From Karalla daura (Eukaryota; Chordata; Actinopteri; Chaetodontiformes; Leiognathidae), in contig CM055200.1 of assembly GCA_029224185.1 (NCBI GenBank), positions 6,632,433 through 6,696,432 on the forward strand: DNA of 64,000 nucleotides. The letters are read 5' to 3'. The position numbers were made by a program, and so were the translations under genes. The stretch's first letter is position 1. The number at the start of each line of letters is the position of its first letter. The notes below the pieces were generated by a model. It was not told the DNA's origin. It did not search any database and saw only the letters and a program-made list of their open reading frames with translations. Shown one piece after another: positions 11,851 to 23,995 of the stretch.

Positions 11851-13430
11851 GTCAAAGTAGGCTGCTGCTACGGGGCGCCGTATGCAGACACACCGCCCCT
11901 CTGTGCTCACTCTGCTTCAGCCTTCCTCCACGACCGCTGCTGCATCTTAAGTCTACAAAATGGCTTCCTCTTTGGCATCTCCTGTACGTGACGTCACCCA
12001 GCCCATATGTACAAGGCTTTAACATAATGCAATATATCGCTGGAGGGACCATAAACAGTGGTTATGGAGATCGTGACAGGAAGGTCTTGTACCTAATCTG
12101 TAACACCTCGCAGCAGAGCTGCAGTCAAGACAACCTTAGTTGAATCTATGTTAAGTGAAGCCCTAAGGGGGTCGAGACAGAGGTTAATTGGATATACTAA
12201 AATTATGTTATTTCATTACAGACATTAAGTTTTGGAGGTTAGCCTAATAAAAAGGATGAAAATTTTAAAATAAAGGTATTGCTCAACGCGGATTCTTTTT
12301 AACCCATCCTTGTTGCTAAGATAATCATTGCCTCCTGCATAGCGCTCTCTAGAGATCATCCATCAGTCAAACAGTTTGGATGATATCGGTGATGTCTTTC
12401 TCATTGGATTCCTGATGAGAAAGTTTGAGTTTTCCACTGGAGTATTCCTAAAAAAAGACATACAGGCTGAGCAGATATGTGCGAGGTCAACATAATTCTG
12501 CTGTGGCAAATTAAGCTCTTATTTCAGATTTTTGACACTTAGCTATCCTAAAAAGCCCTAACTGTGCTCCCAATTCCTAATGGTGCATTAAAAAAACTGG
12601 GAGCTGGAAATGTTCAGAAATGTTTGACTTGTTCGCGAATCCTGAATTCATCCCAGTAATGTTGGCCAGCAATATAATGGAACAGAAAGTCTAATCAAAA
12701 ATGAAATCATAACTGTCTCGCTTTGATGTTCTCCTCTCATCTACCTCCTCTTCAACTCAGCCATCCACTGCTGGCTTGAAGTGGCCTTTAGCACTTCCTT
12801 TTCACCCAATGTGACCAAAAGGGCTGCTGGGATTATTTCAGAACAACGCCAAAACCACCTTAGGCTGCATCAAACCACTGCTGAAGCCCACTGATCTGAC
12901 ACTGTGGAACCAGGCATTGTTTCAAATGCTTTCATTCACAGTCCCAGCCATTGGCAAACACTGTGAAATGGGTGAAATCCCAGCTTGGTGAAGCTGGCAC
13001 CGACACCCAGCATCCTGGATCCCTTCCACTTCAGAGAGCTCTGCCACATGCTAACTGTCATCCACGAGGCACTGCTAGCCCAAAGGGGGGTCTGGCAGAA
13101 TAGGAGGGGGAGAGGGGAGGTGGTATAAACATTGGGATATACCCTTCACAGACAAACGTGGAAGACAGCACACAAACTCCATGGAGATGCAGCACCAGGG
13201 GCCGTTAGAGGCAGTAATTATTTATGCAGACACTATTCTTAGGTGAGCCTCAGATTTTCCAGCTTGTCTTGCTCACCTGGCATCTGCCCAGTGAGAACCA
13301 TTCCTGGGATCCACTGCAATGATAATCCCCTCCCCTACTTCACACACACACACACGCACACAGACTCACAAACCTACTTGTCCTCGTTGCTTGTCTATGC
13401 CTGGTAGATCCCCTGGCATGTTCGCTCCTC
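11851..13430. other. Intergenic; CRE palindrome and GC-mixed DNA
   Basis: A full CRE palindrome TGACGTCA is at 11989-11996. The stretch 12720-13180 is more GC-balanced than its flanks but shows no splice-bounded frame. Nothing else is recognised. Confidence 0.4.
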
Positions 13431-13570
13431 CTTCATAAACACTAGCAGCTGTTTGGGCAATTAGCCATTAGCTCTTTACTTTTTACTATAATACCAGGTC
13501 CTCAGAAATCTCCACAATTAGCTCCTTAATTGCTTCTAAACAACCCAGGCGGAACCAATAAATGGAAGGC
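13430..13570. promoter_or_regulatory. Candidate enhancer-like segment
   Basis: GGGCAATTAGCCATTAGC and CACAATTAGCTCCTTAATTGC lie within 90 bases. Repeated TAATTAG/CAATTAG cores suggest homeodomain occupancy. Inference from motifs only. Confidence 0.33.
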
Positions 13571-14528
13571 GGTAGGTAGTTAGGTAGAGAGGAAGGCTTA
13601 GAGAATTCTGGCTAAACTGTTCATCCTCTCTCCTCCCTGCCTTTGGCAAATTTTATTTTGCCGGGACATGGCTTGGGAAGGCTTAGAGAGGAGGAGGAAA
13701 CACGGAGTGGGTGAAAACACAAGGCAGCAGTGGGCTGATGCCTCATATTCAAATTGAAAGTGACACAGCCATGCCCTTTATCCTGTGGTCTAACTATCAC
13801 TTCTGAGAAAATGCTAACATTCAGTGTGACAGAGGGTGTTATGGTGACTTTTAGACGGGCAGGAGACGGCGCCCCCCCGGGCCTGGATTTGCGTGGCGGC
13901 GTGATATGACACAGCTCGCTTGACAGAGCAATGGGGATACCCCCAAGATTAGCTGAATGCATTAAAGGCAGGCATGAAACGAGGATAACTGTTGATTAGA
14001 TTGCAGTTATATCCACACTGGCAGTTCCAGTTAACCTGTTTAACTTTGACAACAGCCACGCTACTGACAACGACAATGGCCTGCGGGTCTGAAATATGCT
14101 GTTTGTGGCGCATAGCAGCTTCCCCGAGGAGAGAAAGGAAGGAATAAACGAAACACATTTCTTGGAGATGTCACTGGCTAAACAATTAGTCAACTAACCA
14201 ATTAGTCAAAAACTGAAAAATCAAGGAAAATTGATTGGATTTACATCATTTATCAAGCACAAAGTATGAAGAGTGCATCTGGTGAATTATTAATGCAATC
14301 CCTTAGTTCCGGTGAAATTGAATGCTCTTTTCTTGTGTTTTATCAGTTGGATAATTACAAAATGTAGAAAATCTAAAATTAATGTCTTTTACAATCTATT
14401 TTAACTCAAGGTGGGAAAAACTGAGGTAAGCTACAGAACTAAACAGATATAGTGCTTTAAAAAAATTACATCTTTAGTACAAAGGTTTTTAGTTTTATTC
14501 AAATTTTGTACGTTTTGTCAGATTACAT
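13571..14528. other. Intergenic, no gene
   Basis: A short CpG-bearing stretch is at 13860-13910. The rest is AT-rich unique DNA with a CTAACCAATTAGTC word near 14195. Nothing coding. Confidence 0.4.
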
Positions 14529-14712
14529 GCCTTTCTGTGTGGAGCCGACATGTTCTACACGTTATTTCCTCTTCTCACGGTCCAAAAACATGCATGCTTG
14601 GGCTGAATAAATCTGAATTGCCCCTTGGTGTGACTTTGAGAGTGAATGTGTCCTGTGATGGTCTGGCGACCTGTCCAGGGTGCATTCCCCGCCTAAGATA
14701 AGGATACATGAA
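14529..14712 (+). repeat. Dispersed SINE-like repeat, copy 4
   Basis: CCTTTCTGTGTGGAG, GGTCCAAAAACATGCATGC, AATTGCCCCTTGGTGTGA and GACCTGTCCAGGGTGCAT occur in family order. This is one of the best-preserved bodies in the window. Confidence 0.9.
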
Positions 14713-15180
14713 TGTACCTTTGTCTGTTTGCTATTTTGCTAGCTGTCTGACTGTATAGCGATCAGCTTATTCATGTTTTTTGTTGTTGTTGTTTTTTAGT
14801 GGCATCCACCACAAATGACAGCATTTATAATCTGTTTGGAGAGTTGGGGTATCCCGACGTTCTTTTGTTGTACATACTCTCACTCCATGAGAAAGTCAGA
14901 CAGAAGTGAAATAACATGTTGTAGCTGTCTCCAACCTCCTGCATTTATTGTTAGTGGCGGCTAAATATCGGCTGATGTTTTGATGGAACAAGACTTGCGT
15001 TTGACCGAGAGAAGTACGAGCTCTGCTTACAGGACGTCTGTTCATAACAGTCTTTGGCGCTCAAACAAAGAAACACACTTGATTAGCTTCACCAATTTTC
15101 TGCATTGATAAACTGTTTCCAAATGAAAACAATCAAAGCAGAATCAAGTACAATCAAGTATTGTAATTCACTACAGCTTT
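14713..15180. other. Intergenic, nothing recognised
   Basis: Unique DNA with short T-rich runs and no gene signal. Confidence 0.35.
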
Positions 15181-15184
15181 ACCG

Positions 15185-15370
15185 TGTGTGTGTGTGTGCG
15201 CACGTGTGCTTGTGCGTGTGTGTGTGTGTTACAGTACCTTTTATAAAACACTATACCAGCATTAAGACACCTACATTTTCTTATAAACCACATACTCAAA
15301 GATGTCTTCACTTATCTCTCTCTCTCTCTCTCCTCCTTCTCCCAAAAACACACACACGCACACACAAACA
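15185..15370. repeat. TG, CT and CA microsatellites
   Basis: An interrupted TG tract (15185-15230), a CT tract (about 15316-15333) and a CA tract (15348-15366) lie within 190 bases. Confidence 0.9.
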
Positions 15371-15870
15371 CAGCACTAAGGAGGTATACAAGCACCATCT
15401 AGTGCTTTCCTCTGGAAATTGCTCTGCAGAATATGCTGAACTCTTCAGTTCTTTAAAGAGTCAAATGAAAGTTGGATTGCGATAGATTTTTACATTAAAA
15501 TATCAAAACGATCAGTTCAGAAATTAACCAGATTTTGCTACATATGTTGATCATAACATTAAATCGGGCCTTAACTCATCACATTCAGCATCTCCTTACA
15601 ATAAATAAGAAATTTCACATCTGTGCTTACTACTGCTGGGAGCATCCAAGTTTCTCACATGGAAATAGAAAAAAACACATTGTGCTTACAGTACCCAGCA
15701 GCGCTGAACAAGTGACTTCCATCCTTTAACCTGCACAAATCTCTCATCAAAGGTTTGGTTTGGTTTCAGGAAAACAAGACCAAAGTGTTTCTATTTTTTC
15801 CAAAACAACAAAGTTTCATACTTCAAAAGAATCACATGTGTACTCAGAGGAAACTCTGAATACGGTGTGC

Positions 15871-15873
<3 letters not shown>
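15371..15873. other. Intergenic, nothing recognised
   Basis: AT-rich unique DNA with no supported exon. Confidence 0.35.
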
Positions 15874-15919
<46 letters not shown>

Positions 15920-15936
15920 TGTGTGTGTGTGTGTGT
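15874..15936. repeat. (TG)n microsatellite
   Basis: A TG run interrupted once by GA. Confidence 0.97.
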
Positions 15937-16496
15937 CTTCATTCATCATGTACCTATTTTCCTCAGCTTTCACAGATAAGAATGATATGATGACGGTGGA
16001 AACATGGACTAGTTTCAACAACACAGGGATTAAGCTAGAACCATCACCTCATGTCACTTATCCGTTACTACTGAGGCAATTATTCATTGGAATGAGACGT
16101 ATGAATCTAAGCGCCATATGTCTGAACATGGAACAGAATGCAAGAGATAGTTTAAAGGAATTATAATAGAAATGTATTATACAAATAATGGAAACTAAGC
16201 ACCAAAGAGATTCCAGGACCTTTTTATTCTGACTCAAACCAAAAGCAAGAAGCCCTTTAGGTTTTTCCCTCAAACCGAAAGTAAAGCATAGGAGGTTTCG
16301 TCAGCATAGATATGGATTATCTTTCAGTAATGGCACTGAATACTAACCGCAAGTAACACAGATGTTGAAATGTTCTGCTATAGTGGAGAGATAACAAAAA
16401 GGGAAGTAGTGAGAGCAGAAAACATCCATTGATTTTCTGACATATTTTGTCTGTGATGGCATTGTGGAAGAGTCTATCTCCAGCATCCATCACCAG
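15937..16496. other. Intergenic, nothing recognised
   Basis: Unique AT-rich DNA with no supported exon or repeat. Confidence 0.35.
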
Positions 16497-16575
16497 GCAC
16501 ACATACCATTCACTTTCACACTCAAATCTAGGGGCAATTTTTGCCCAGTTCCAGGGGCAACTGTAGTCAGAAATC
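16497..16575 (-). repeat. Dispersed SINE-like repeat, copy 5 (fragment)
   Basis: Reverse-strand body fragment: CACACATACCATTCACTTTC, then CACTCAAATCTAGGGGCAATTT. Head and tail are missing. Confidence 0.7.
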
Positions 16576-17036
16576 AGTATTCAGTCTCAGACCTATAGCT
16601 GATCACAAATAAAAATTGCATTTAACCCCAAAGACTTTTTAAATAAAATGATAAATGGCCTTCATATATGTCTACCTGCATACCTGCTTGCCCGCACTCA
16701 CTCAGCTTGTGCAGTTATTACGCAAGACTGGAGTCTTCCATGTGGCTAGACAGATGTATTGATAAAGTTACAGTGCAAATTTCCTAATCCTGGCATGCCA
16801 GCCTGACAGCTGTGAGCACTTGCATATTCAGAAACTGTGACTGAGACATGAGGTAATGCAGTTTGTTATGACAAAGATGCAGCGCTGCGCTCATCTTCCC
16901 AAAGTTTTCTCGCCCTCCAGCAGAAAGTCATGCGGGGTACATCTATGTGAATGACTTTGCTTTTGAAAGGCCAGCGGGAAGGAGGTGGGGATATATATAT
17001 ATGTGTGTGTGTGTGTATGTGGGGGGGGGTTAGGGT

Positions 17037-17068
<32 letters not shown>

Positions 17069-18361
17069 TTTTTATTTACCTTCAAAATCTATCTTCATGC
17101 TGGTCTCCATATGACTGCAAAATGTATGGCCTTAATCCAATCAATTTCAATTTATCTGCTGATGGGGGACAAAGTTTGTCTCTGCTCTTTGTGACGTGAA
17201 CACTCAAAGGCGATCACGTGACATCACAATGCTTTGCGTATTGGACCGATACTGGTCATTAAGTGCAATGTGGAGGCTAGTATGCTGAGACTCTGCAATG
17301 TCAAGAAGAGACATCTTGTGTCCAGCCGTTGAGTTTTTAAGATGAAAAATATTTGCATATTTGTGGATTCAGCATTTTTCAGAGGGGGAGTTCGTGTAAC
17401 CTTGAGGACTTTTTTTTTGCTGAGCTTTTTTGTAAATTATTATTCCAAAGAGAGGATTTTTTTAACATACACATATCTGCACTCATTTCTCAATATGGTC
17501 CTTTTACAAAGACTACTAAAACAAAAAGGCTTTTTGAAGGCTGATTGTTTAGAACTGAGGAGTGCCAACAGCTGATATTATGTGCCAGTATTCAGCAGTT
17601 TGCAATAACTGAGAACAAGGAACACTAAATTGAATTAAAACTAATGCAAATTAAATTCTTATGTTCGCAACAGTGAAGCAGATGAGGACAGTTTCATCCC
17701 AGATTTTCCATCCTGACCCCCATTATGTTATTAGTTTCTGGTCGAGGTTTGACAACATTTGAATATATTAGCAAAATAACTGCATATTACACTGTGTTGG
17801 GAGAAAGGATGGAGAATTGTTGTGGACTAACTGTGCTGTTCCTGCGTCCACCAGCCATACAGCAGAAATGCATTGACTAACTCATGCTACAATATTCACA
17901 AACCCACTGCAGATAAAGTTACAAGCATACCATGGTAACCCCAACAGACCTCTGTTGCCTTTTTGCCAAACACCATGTAATATGAATTGTGCCTTCGATT
18001 TTGTTTGAATCCCATAATAAACATTTATGAAAAGTGCAAGTGATTTATTTGACAATAGTCATGCAGTGCACACAAACAGGACCCTTCACAACAAGGCTTC
18101 TGCACACAAACAAGCTTCAAGCCCAATGAAGCCTGCACAATTACGGCAAAACATATGGGTAGACCTACTCTGTAGTACCAGGCTGTCTACCATAATATTT
18201 ACTGTGCTGCCTGAAACTAGCCAAGAATAATAAAGCTCAGATTTAATGTCAGTATTACTGGAGTTCCCAGATAAAGTTGTGGATTTGCTGCGCCTATTTT
18301 GTTGAAATGGAAAAACTGTAGTGTTATATTTTTTCAAAGCAACAATATTGGTGCCACAAAT
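16576..18361. other. Intergenic; compound AT/GT/G repeat
   Basis: A compound simple repeat spans 16991-17070: AT, then GT, a nine-G run at 17022-17030, a single TTAGGGTTA word, then AT again. The remainder is AT-rich unique DNA with no gene. Confidence 0.5.
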
Positions 18362-18540
18362 ATCCAACCATCCATTATCTGGCCCACTTTGTACCCAATG
18401 TTGTTGTGGGCTAGTTCCTTTTTCCTAAACATACTTGTTTTTGGACTATGGGAGGAAACCTGAGTACCTGGAGAGAAACCATGTAACACAGTGGTCATCT
18501 ACTGACTGGAATCTGAACCCCAGCGCTGTGTCCTCAGTGC
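18362..18540 (-). repeat. Dispersed SINE-like repeat, copy 6 (internally deleted)
   Basis: The tail (CCAACCATCCATTATC) joins to TTTTTGGACTATGGGAGGAAACC and GAGTACCTGGAGAGAAACC without the middle of the body, then runs into head-like sequence. It ends about 300 bases upstream of the etaa1 promoter. Confidence 0.85.
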
Positions 18541-18839
18541 AGGAAAGTATGAGGGGCCATTATTCATACCGTCTTCTTCTTCTTTTTTTTATATGCTGAA
18601 AATTCTCAAATATTTCAGGGCAGTAAATGTTTATACAATTGCAAGTAAAGTCAGTTATCCACAGATTTTAACAATCACAAATTATGAATAAACTGGATTT
18701 AATAATTTTGAACAATTTCTGAGTCACTGCTACATGAAGTTTGGGAGACATTTTATACCAGAGTTCTACATACTGCGTTAAGATTTGAACTACTGCACTG
18801 AAATACGATTATATATTTGTACATGCCTTCTACGTTGGG

Positions 18840-19096
18840 TCAAAGTTTGTGGCGTCCGCAAAGGCGCTGCGAAAAAAAAACAGCCGGGCCTCCGTAACCT
18901 GATGACGTCACGGGAAAACATGGCTGCATGCTGCAGATGAATCAACGCAGCGAGAAAACAAAACAATTTGCTTTCGGGGCGAAAAAAGCTTGGAAAGTTT
19001 CTAAGTAAACACAGCCGCTCTGCGCAAACACGGGGAGGATCCGCGACGCACTTTGCACGATAATGTTGTCCGGAGGCTTCGCTGTTTCCCTGGAGC
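18840..19096 (+). promoter_or_regulatory. etaa1: etaa1 CpG-rich promoter and 5' leader
   Basis: CpG density rises sharply here compared with the surrounding kilobases. A full CRE palindrome TGACGTCA lies at 18903-18910. A YY1-like word (ACATGGCTGC) follows at 18918-18927, a layout typical of broad housekeeping promoters. No TATA box is evident. Transcription probably starts between about 18,900 and 19,060. Short upstream ATGs open at 18920, 18928 and 19063. No divergent gene is seen on the other strand. The exact start site is inferred. Confidence 0.65.
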
Positions 19097-19107
19097 ATGT
19101 GCGCTGA
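19063..19107 (+). promoter_or_regulatory. Upstream ORF overlapping the etaa1 start
   Basis: ATG at 19063 has A at -3, opens a 14-codon frame and stops with TGA at 19105-19107, ten bases past the A of the predicted main ATG (19097). If it lies within the mRNA it should lower translation of etaa1 or force leaky scanning. Whether it is transcribed depends on the unmapped start site. Confidence 0.35.
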
Positions 19108-22100
19108 GTTCTCCGAGCTGTGGAGGAGTGTGTCCAAAGTGGTCCATCAAACGGCAGACAGGCTGGCAGGAAGGCAAATGCCCGGCACGGCAGCACCGCC
19201 TGCGTGTCAAGGTGAGTCCCGTGATCGATTTAAGTACACACCGATCTGTTAAATCGGTCGATTAACGGAATAAACTGGCGACGTTAAACCAGGCCTGCAT
19301 CCACGGGGGGAGGGGCAGTTACTGAGCGGACAGGTTGGATGTGATGACCTGACTTTGTCTTAACTTAAAAGTTTAGACAAACGACAAACTTTTTTGAGAA
19401 ATTGCAAGCATCCACACTCTGTTGTCGATTTCAGACTTCAGTAAGTAGATAGATACAGATAGGTAGATAGATTGATGGATAGATAGATAAGCAGGTGTGT
19501 TGCATGTTACATTACAGTTACATGTTACATTACAGGGTTTACCAATTACCAGTCACATCAAAGTAACTAACAGTAGCAGCCGAGATGTGTGTGTATTCAC
19601 TGAGCTGGAACCAAGTTCCATCAATCTCTCTGTCCTCTTTAGATGAAATGCTGCCATTAGCGTCTCTGCTCACTCACACTGCCCTTAGTCCTCTCCCCTC
19701 TCACACTTTACAGGCTGCTTAAACTTTACCCGCATCCCTCATTAGTCTGAAGAATCAATCCATCTCATTTCCACTAAATTATGAACGACCCAATATCTGT
19801 TTGACGTTCAGATTTGCAGAGTCCTAAGCGCTGTGGCTACAGCAGATACCACTACCTGAATAATGGGGATTCTCCAGGAGACGTGGAACCATCGCAGGAT
19901 ATTTTCTGGGACTCCACATCACCAACTCCATCCAGCACTGGTAGACGACTTGATATGGAAACACCTGTGAAAGAAGCAAAAAAAACAAACTCAAGTCATG
20001 TGGATGTTATGTTCATTCAAATGATTTTAACATGTTTTGTTTACTTGTTCAGGGGTCAGGAACACCAAGGTTGTGGAAATATCAGACATTGTGGACAGGA
20101 TTGCACCCAAGGTCGGTTGTTTTTCCCCATCATCCACACATTTGAAAGTTGTGCTGGAATTTTGCCCACAAACGCCATTTCATTACTCTGTACCATGCCT
20201 ACTGGATTTGTATGTTAAAGTATGCGTGTGTACGTTTTGGTTATGTGTGTTTCACAGGGTGTTAATAGGAGGCCGACTGACTCTGCTCTGCTGCAGTGGA
20301 TAGGTGACAGCGCTGTGCCTTGCACACCAGACATTCCAAAGCCCAGAGCCAGGAAGAAGTCCTCTCGGTGTGTTTCTCATCTTCTCCTTTCATTGTAGTT
20401 CCATCGTGTAACTGTACTGATCACACAGATCTCAAGCTGAAGAGTTGTGTGAGAATATATAACTTTGTATTGATAGCAATGTTTACTGCAATGTCATTTT
20501 TGGTTTAATGCAGTTCAGATTTACAATATTAAGTCACTCCTCAGTGCATGCATTATTTGAACTGGGTGGACATCTGCATGTATATTGAGAGGTGCAAACT
20601 TCCGGATTATGATTGTAGTCATAAATTTATTTAGAGAATTGATCATTTTCTCGATCCATCATTTCTACCCTGCAGGCAGAGCAGTGTGGACGACCTCATG
20701 AAGCTGGCCAGGCAGTTTGACAAGAACATGCAAGAGGACCGTGAGAATTCAGAGCAGCCCACCAGCGTCAGAGCTGACCTCAGTGAAGGGGGCGACACGC
20801 CCAGCACGAAACTGACAAAGACATCACGTCGTAGTAATGTGTCAGACACCACGTGTCCATCCTCCATGGACCAGGCCGAGGCAGAGCTGCACGCTCTGTT
20901 CGACTGCTCTACGCAGAGGATCAGCGGCCGGCTGAGCCAGAGCTCCTCTGCGTCGGCCTGTTCACAGAAAGTGAAAGAGCAACCTGTGGCTTCAACTTCA
21001 GCCAAACCCCCAAAGTCGGAGCTCCAGTCGGCTGACTCTGGCCCTGCTGCACATCCTGCCGGAGAAAAGGAATCCTGTGGTTCAAGTGCGAACAACTGTG
21101 ATGGCTTTGATGACGACGACTGGGAGAATGACGACCTGCTTAATGACCCTTTCGTGCTGGCCATGACCCAGCCCGAGGACTGCAAGTATAAAACCACCTT
21201 GCAGTCCATAACTAAGGCAAACACTACTCGCTTCAACTCTGCGTGCAAACCTACTGCAAATACAATTTCTGCACACCAGTCTTCAACTTTGCACTCTAAG
21301 CCAAGCTGCAGCACACTCCAGGAACACTGTCCAAAACCAAAGACTACCAACCGAAGCACTTTCAAGTTAGAGTCCAACCCTCACTTCCAGCCTAAGGTGC
21401 CTGCCAAGTCCAGCTTCACTGTTTTACAACCTAAGCCAGAGTTGCCTGAGCAGAAATCTGCTTCCACGGGGGCGACGTCTACTCTTCATCCTGACGAGAC
21501 CAATGAGGATCAGAAGAAGACTGGTGTGTCCCCGCAGCCCGCAAACGTCTTCACTGACTGCTTATGGGACGATGGGGACGATGATGAGCTGCTCTACCAG
21601 GTGTGTGACAGCGTGGAGAGGATCTCCAACAGTCAGCCTCAGCAACTCAGCCACAGCAACAGCCGGGAAGTACAAGACGCTGCTGCGGACAAAGAAAGGA
21701 AAAGCACCGCGCCTCTGCCGATCAGTGCGGCCTGGTCCACGAGCACTGGTGCGAAGAGACAATCACCCAGTACCTATGTCCGTTCTAACTCGCTACCGGT
21801 GGACAGCTCGAACGCTGTGAGCTACCAGGGATGGGACGTTCAGATGACCGGTGCCAACAGCAAGTCACGGATGTCTCAGAGCCTGCCAGGGAGCACATTT
21901 AACCAGGGTGGGAATTCCTCTGGAGCCTCCCAGGCGGGGAACGGCAATTTGGTCCCACACATGGTGACAGCCAGAGGAGCGAAGGACCCCAAGTCCCATC
22001 ATCTCACCTTCAAGAGAAACGTGTCCGACTCGGCAGTCATAAGCAACAAAGGTAGGCGTCCGGTGATGAGAGCTTTGTTTGTAAACTGCTCTCTCTTGAG

Positions 22101-22798
22101 TGTGCAGTACCTAATACATTGGGTGCCCTTTTTTTGTGAGTAGTTATTTTTGACTCTGTGAATCTTTGTAGTCCTCTCATTCATTGCCCTCAGTGCTTTG
22201 CTGTAGCCGACTGGATGTAGAAGTGAAAACTCACAAGAAAAACAGATGTCACATGTTGTTCTTATAATCACTGACAGTTCAGTGCATGTGCACATGAACA
22301 ATTCTCCCCCAAAGCCAGTAAACAGTGCCATGGCTTTAATTTGTGACGCTGTCAGGAGTCCAAACCTCAGGAAGCTTCATTGCCAATGAACTGCAGACTG
22401 ATTTTCTTTTGGACATGGACCGATGGGGGTTTTCTTTCCTTTTTTTTTTTTGTACCCCCAAATGAGCTTCTCCATGGTTACCCACTGGTCTAAGTTATGG
22501 TAGCAATATTTTTTGCGTTAACATATTAAAACCAAGTTGTTCAAGGTCATGACAGTGATGCACGAGTTCTGATTAAGGGCTAATTTCCTTCCCTTTTTCC
22601 TCGTCCTCGCAAGTCTTTTAATTCTTCGTATAATTACATTCAGCCTTTCCATTAATTTCTCTCACTTTGCTTCCTCTGTTTCCAGTCTTTGTCACGAGCC
22701 AGATGACAGGAAAGTGCTCCTCGCCCGAGATCCAGAGAAAAAAACAAGAGGCCTTGGCCAGGAGGCGGCTACGGATGCAGAACGCCACAAAACCGTAG
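19097..22798 (+). CDS. etaa1: ETAA1 activator of ATR kinase, six-exon gene
   Basis: Coding exons are 19097-19211, 19812-19940, 20053-20111, 20258-20367, 20676-22051 and 22686-22798 (TAG stop). All introns are GT-AG and every phase matches, giving 633 residues. ETAA1 binds RPA on stalled-fork single-stranded DNA and activates ATR-ATRIP in the nucleus. Visible landmarks are QDIFWDSTSPTP (residues 67-78), VVEISDIVDRIAPK (88-101), and LQWIGDSAVPCTP with W115, which aligns with the human W107 needed for ATR activation. Further on are DDLMKLARQFDKNM (143-156), ELHALFDCSTQ (208-218), acidic DDDDWEND (283-290), the acidic LWDDGDDDELLYQVCDSVERI (434-454, a candidate RPA70N contact), and basic SPEIQRKKQEALARRRLRMQ (609-628), the RPA32C-binding helix. 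Human ETAA1 is about 926 residues, so this one is short, mainly in the large fifth exon. The start was chosen as the first in-frame ATG after an upstream stop at 19061. The N-terminal 38 residues are not conserved and are the least certain part; M28 at 19178 is the only alternative in exon 1. Confidence 0.93.
19442..19536. repeat. GATA-type microsatellite and 18-bp duplication in etaa1 intron 1
   Basis: Imperfect GATA/GATG tetranucleotides fill 19442-19491. An 18-base unit at 19503-19520 is then repeated for 15 bases at 19521-19535. Both lie within the 600-base first intron and away from the splice sites. Confidence 0.8.
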
Positions 22799-23995
22799 CG
22801 GAGCTTTGTCCTGACCCAAAGGGACGTTTGGACACTGCAATTAAGACTTTACAAGATCAGAACGGTCACGGCGTCCTTACCTTTTACATGACATCACAGA
22901 CGGTGTAACCTCTGCGGTGCTGGCTCAGTATTAGATAAGATTTCGGACGTCATGGACGCCTGTTGTGCCGCTGGCGGTTTTCATTGTGAATCTAAAAACA
23001 TGTCGTGCATGATTAGATGCCTTCTCATACCTGGCACGGGAAGAGCAAAGTGTTCCCATTAGTTGTCGGGACTTTAAAAAGTCATTTGAGACGGAGCTCG
23101 AAACACTTCTAAATGCAGACTAATATGCTAATATGCTCGTTCCTGTGCACAGTCTGAGCAGAAAACTATTTTCCATTATTTGCGTTTACATTTGTTTTTC
23201 ACTAGTAAACAGTGCCATCTGTGCTGCTTGTCAAACTGCAGTGCTGTGAAAATACAGTGTGTGGTTATGCATCAGAGACTGATTTACAATTTACAGTGAG
23301 CACAGACAGCTGCTGTTTAATCAAGGTGATTGCATACCTTACATACATTACTCCGCTTCTCACTTGAAATATGCATATACTGTCATAACGTTGAATTTAA
23401 AAGAGTAGTGCTGAAGTTGAGCAGTGTCTGAACACAACCTTAAAAAGTTTTGGGCCAAACTTCTAATTTAATAGAGGAGAAAATCCTTATACGTTAAAAA
23501 GTTCATTTTGTCTTTTTTTTTGTAGTTCCTTTACATTGTGCTTTCCTGTGTGTATCTTTCATTCATGTCACGTTTTTCATTGTTTCAGTTTTTGCACAGG
23601 TCAGAATCAGGCAGGGAGACAGTGTTATGGGCCTCAGTGTCATATTCTGAGTCTTTTAGAGACAGTAAAAACTATTGTTTTGAATCCTGCTAGACTGGCT
23701 CATTACAATTGTGGGTGGACAATGAGACACCAGCCTCTTGGACTCAATTTCAGTGCCTTAGTAATTGCTATCAAGATTGGCACCCGCCCAAAAGAAACAT
23801 CAAAATAATCATATTTGATGTTCAAGCCTTATGTGAAAAAAAGAAGCAGTAAAATGCAGTTATTGTAGCTTTCGAGTTGAATGTAGTTGCAGTTGTCTGA
23901 CTATACAGACTGAAGCGTCATTGTTTTGTTTTTTTTGTTTCTTTCTGTGCTGCCAAATACAAAAAGAAATAAACATTTGATGCTTCACTTAAATG
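22799..23995 (+). other. etaa1: etaa1 3' untranslated region with poly(A) signal
   Basis: No coding signal follows the TAG at 22796. The first canonical AATAAA after the stop is at 23968-23973, followed by a T/GT-rich stretch, so cleavage near 23,990 is likely and the UTR is about 1.2 kb. Open frames in this interval are chance frames. Confidence 0.55.

Noticed and set aside
17030..17040. TTAGGGTTA as an interstitial telomeric repeat
   Set aside because: Only one unit, produced within a compound G/AT simple repeat.
19819..19822. Alternative exon 2 acceptor at TTTGCAG ending 19819
   Set aside because: Using it shifts the frame into a stop within two codons; the acceptor at 19811 keeps the frame open.
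20643..21377. A 244-codon reverse-strand open frame
   Set aside because: It lies antisense within etaa1 exon 5, and its composition mirrors the coding strand. No independent start context or domain.
22052..22143. Read-through extension of etaa1 exon 5
   Set aside because: It passes a good GT donor and lacks the conserved C-terminal RPA32-binding helix, which exon 6 supplies in frame.
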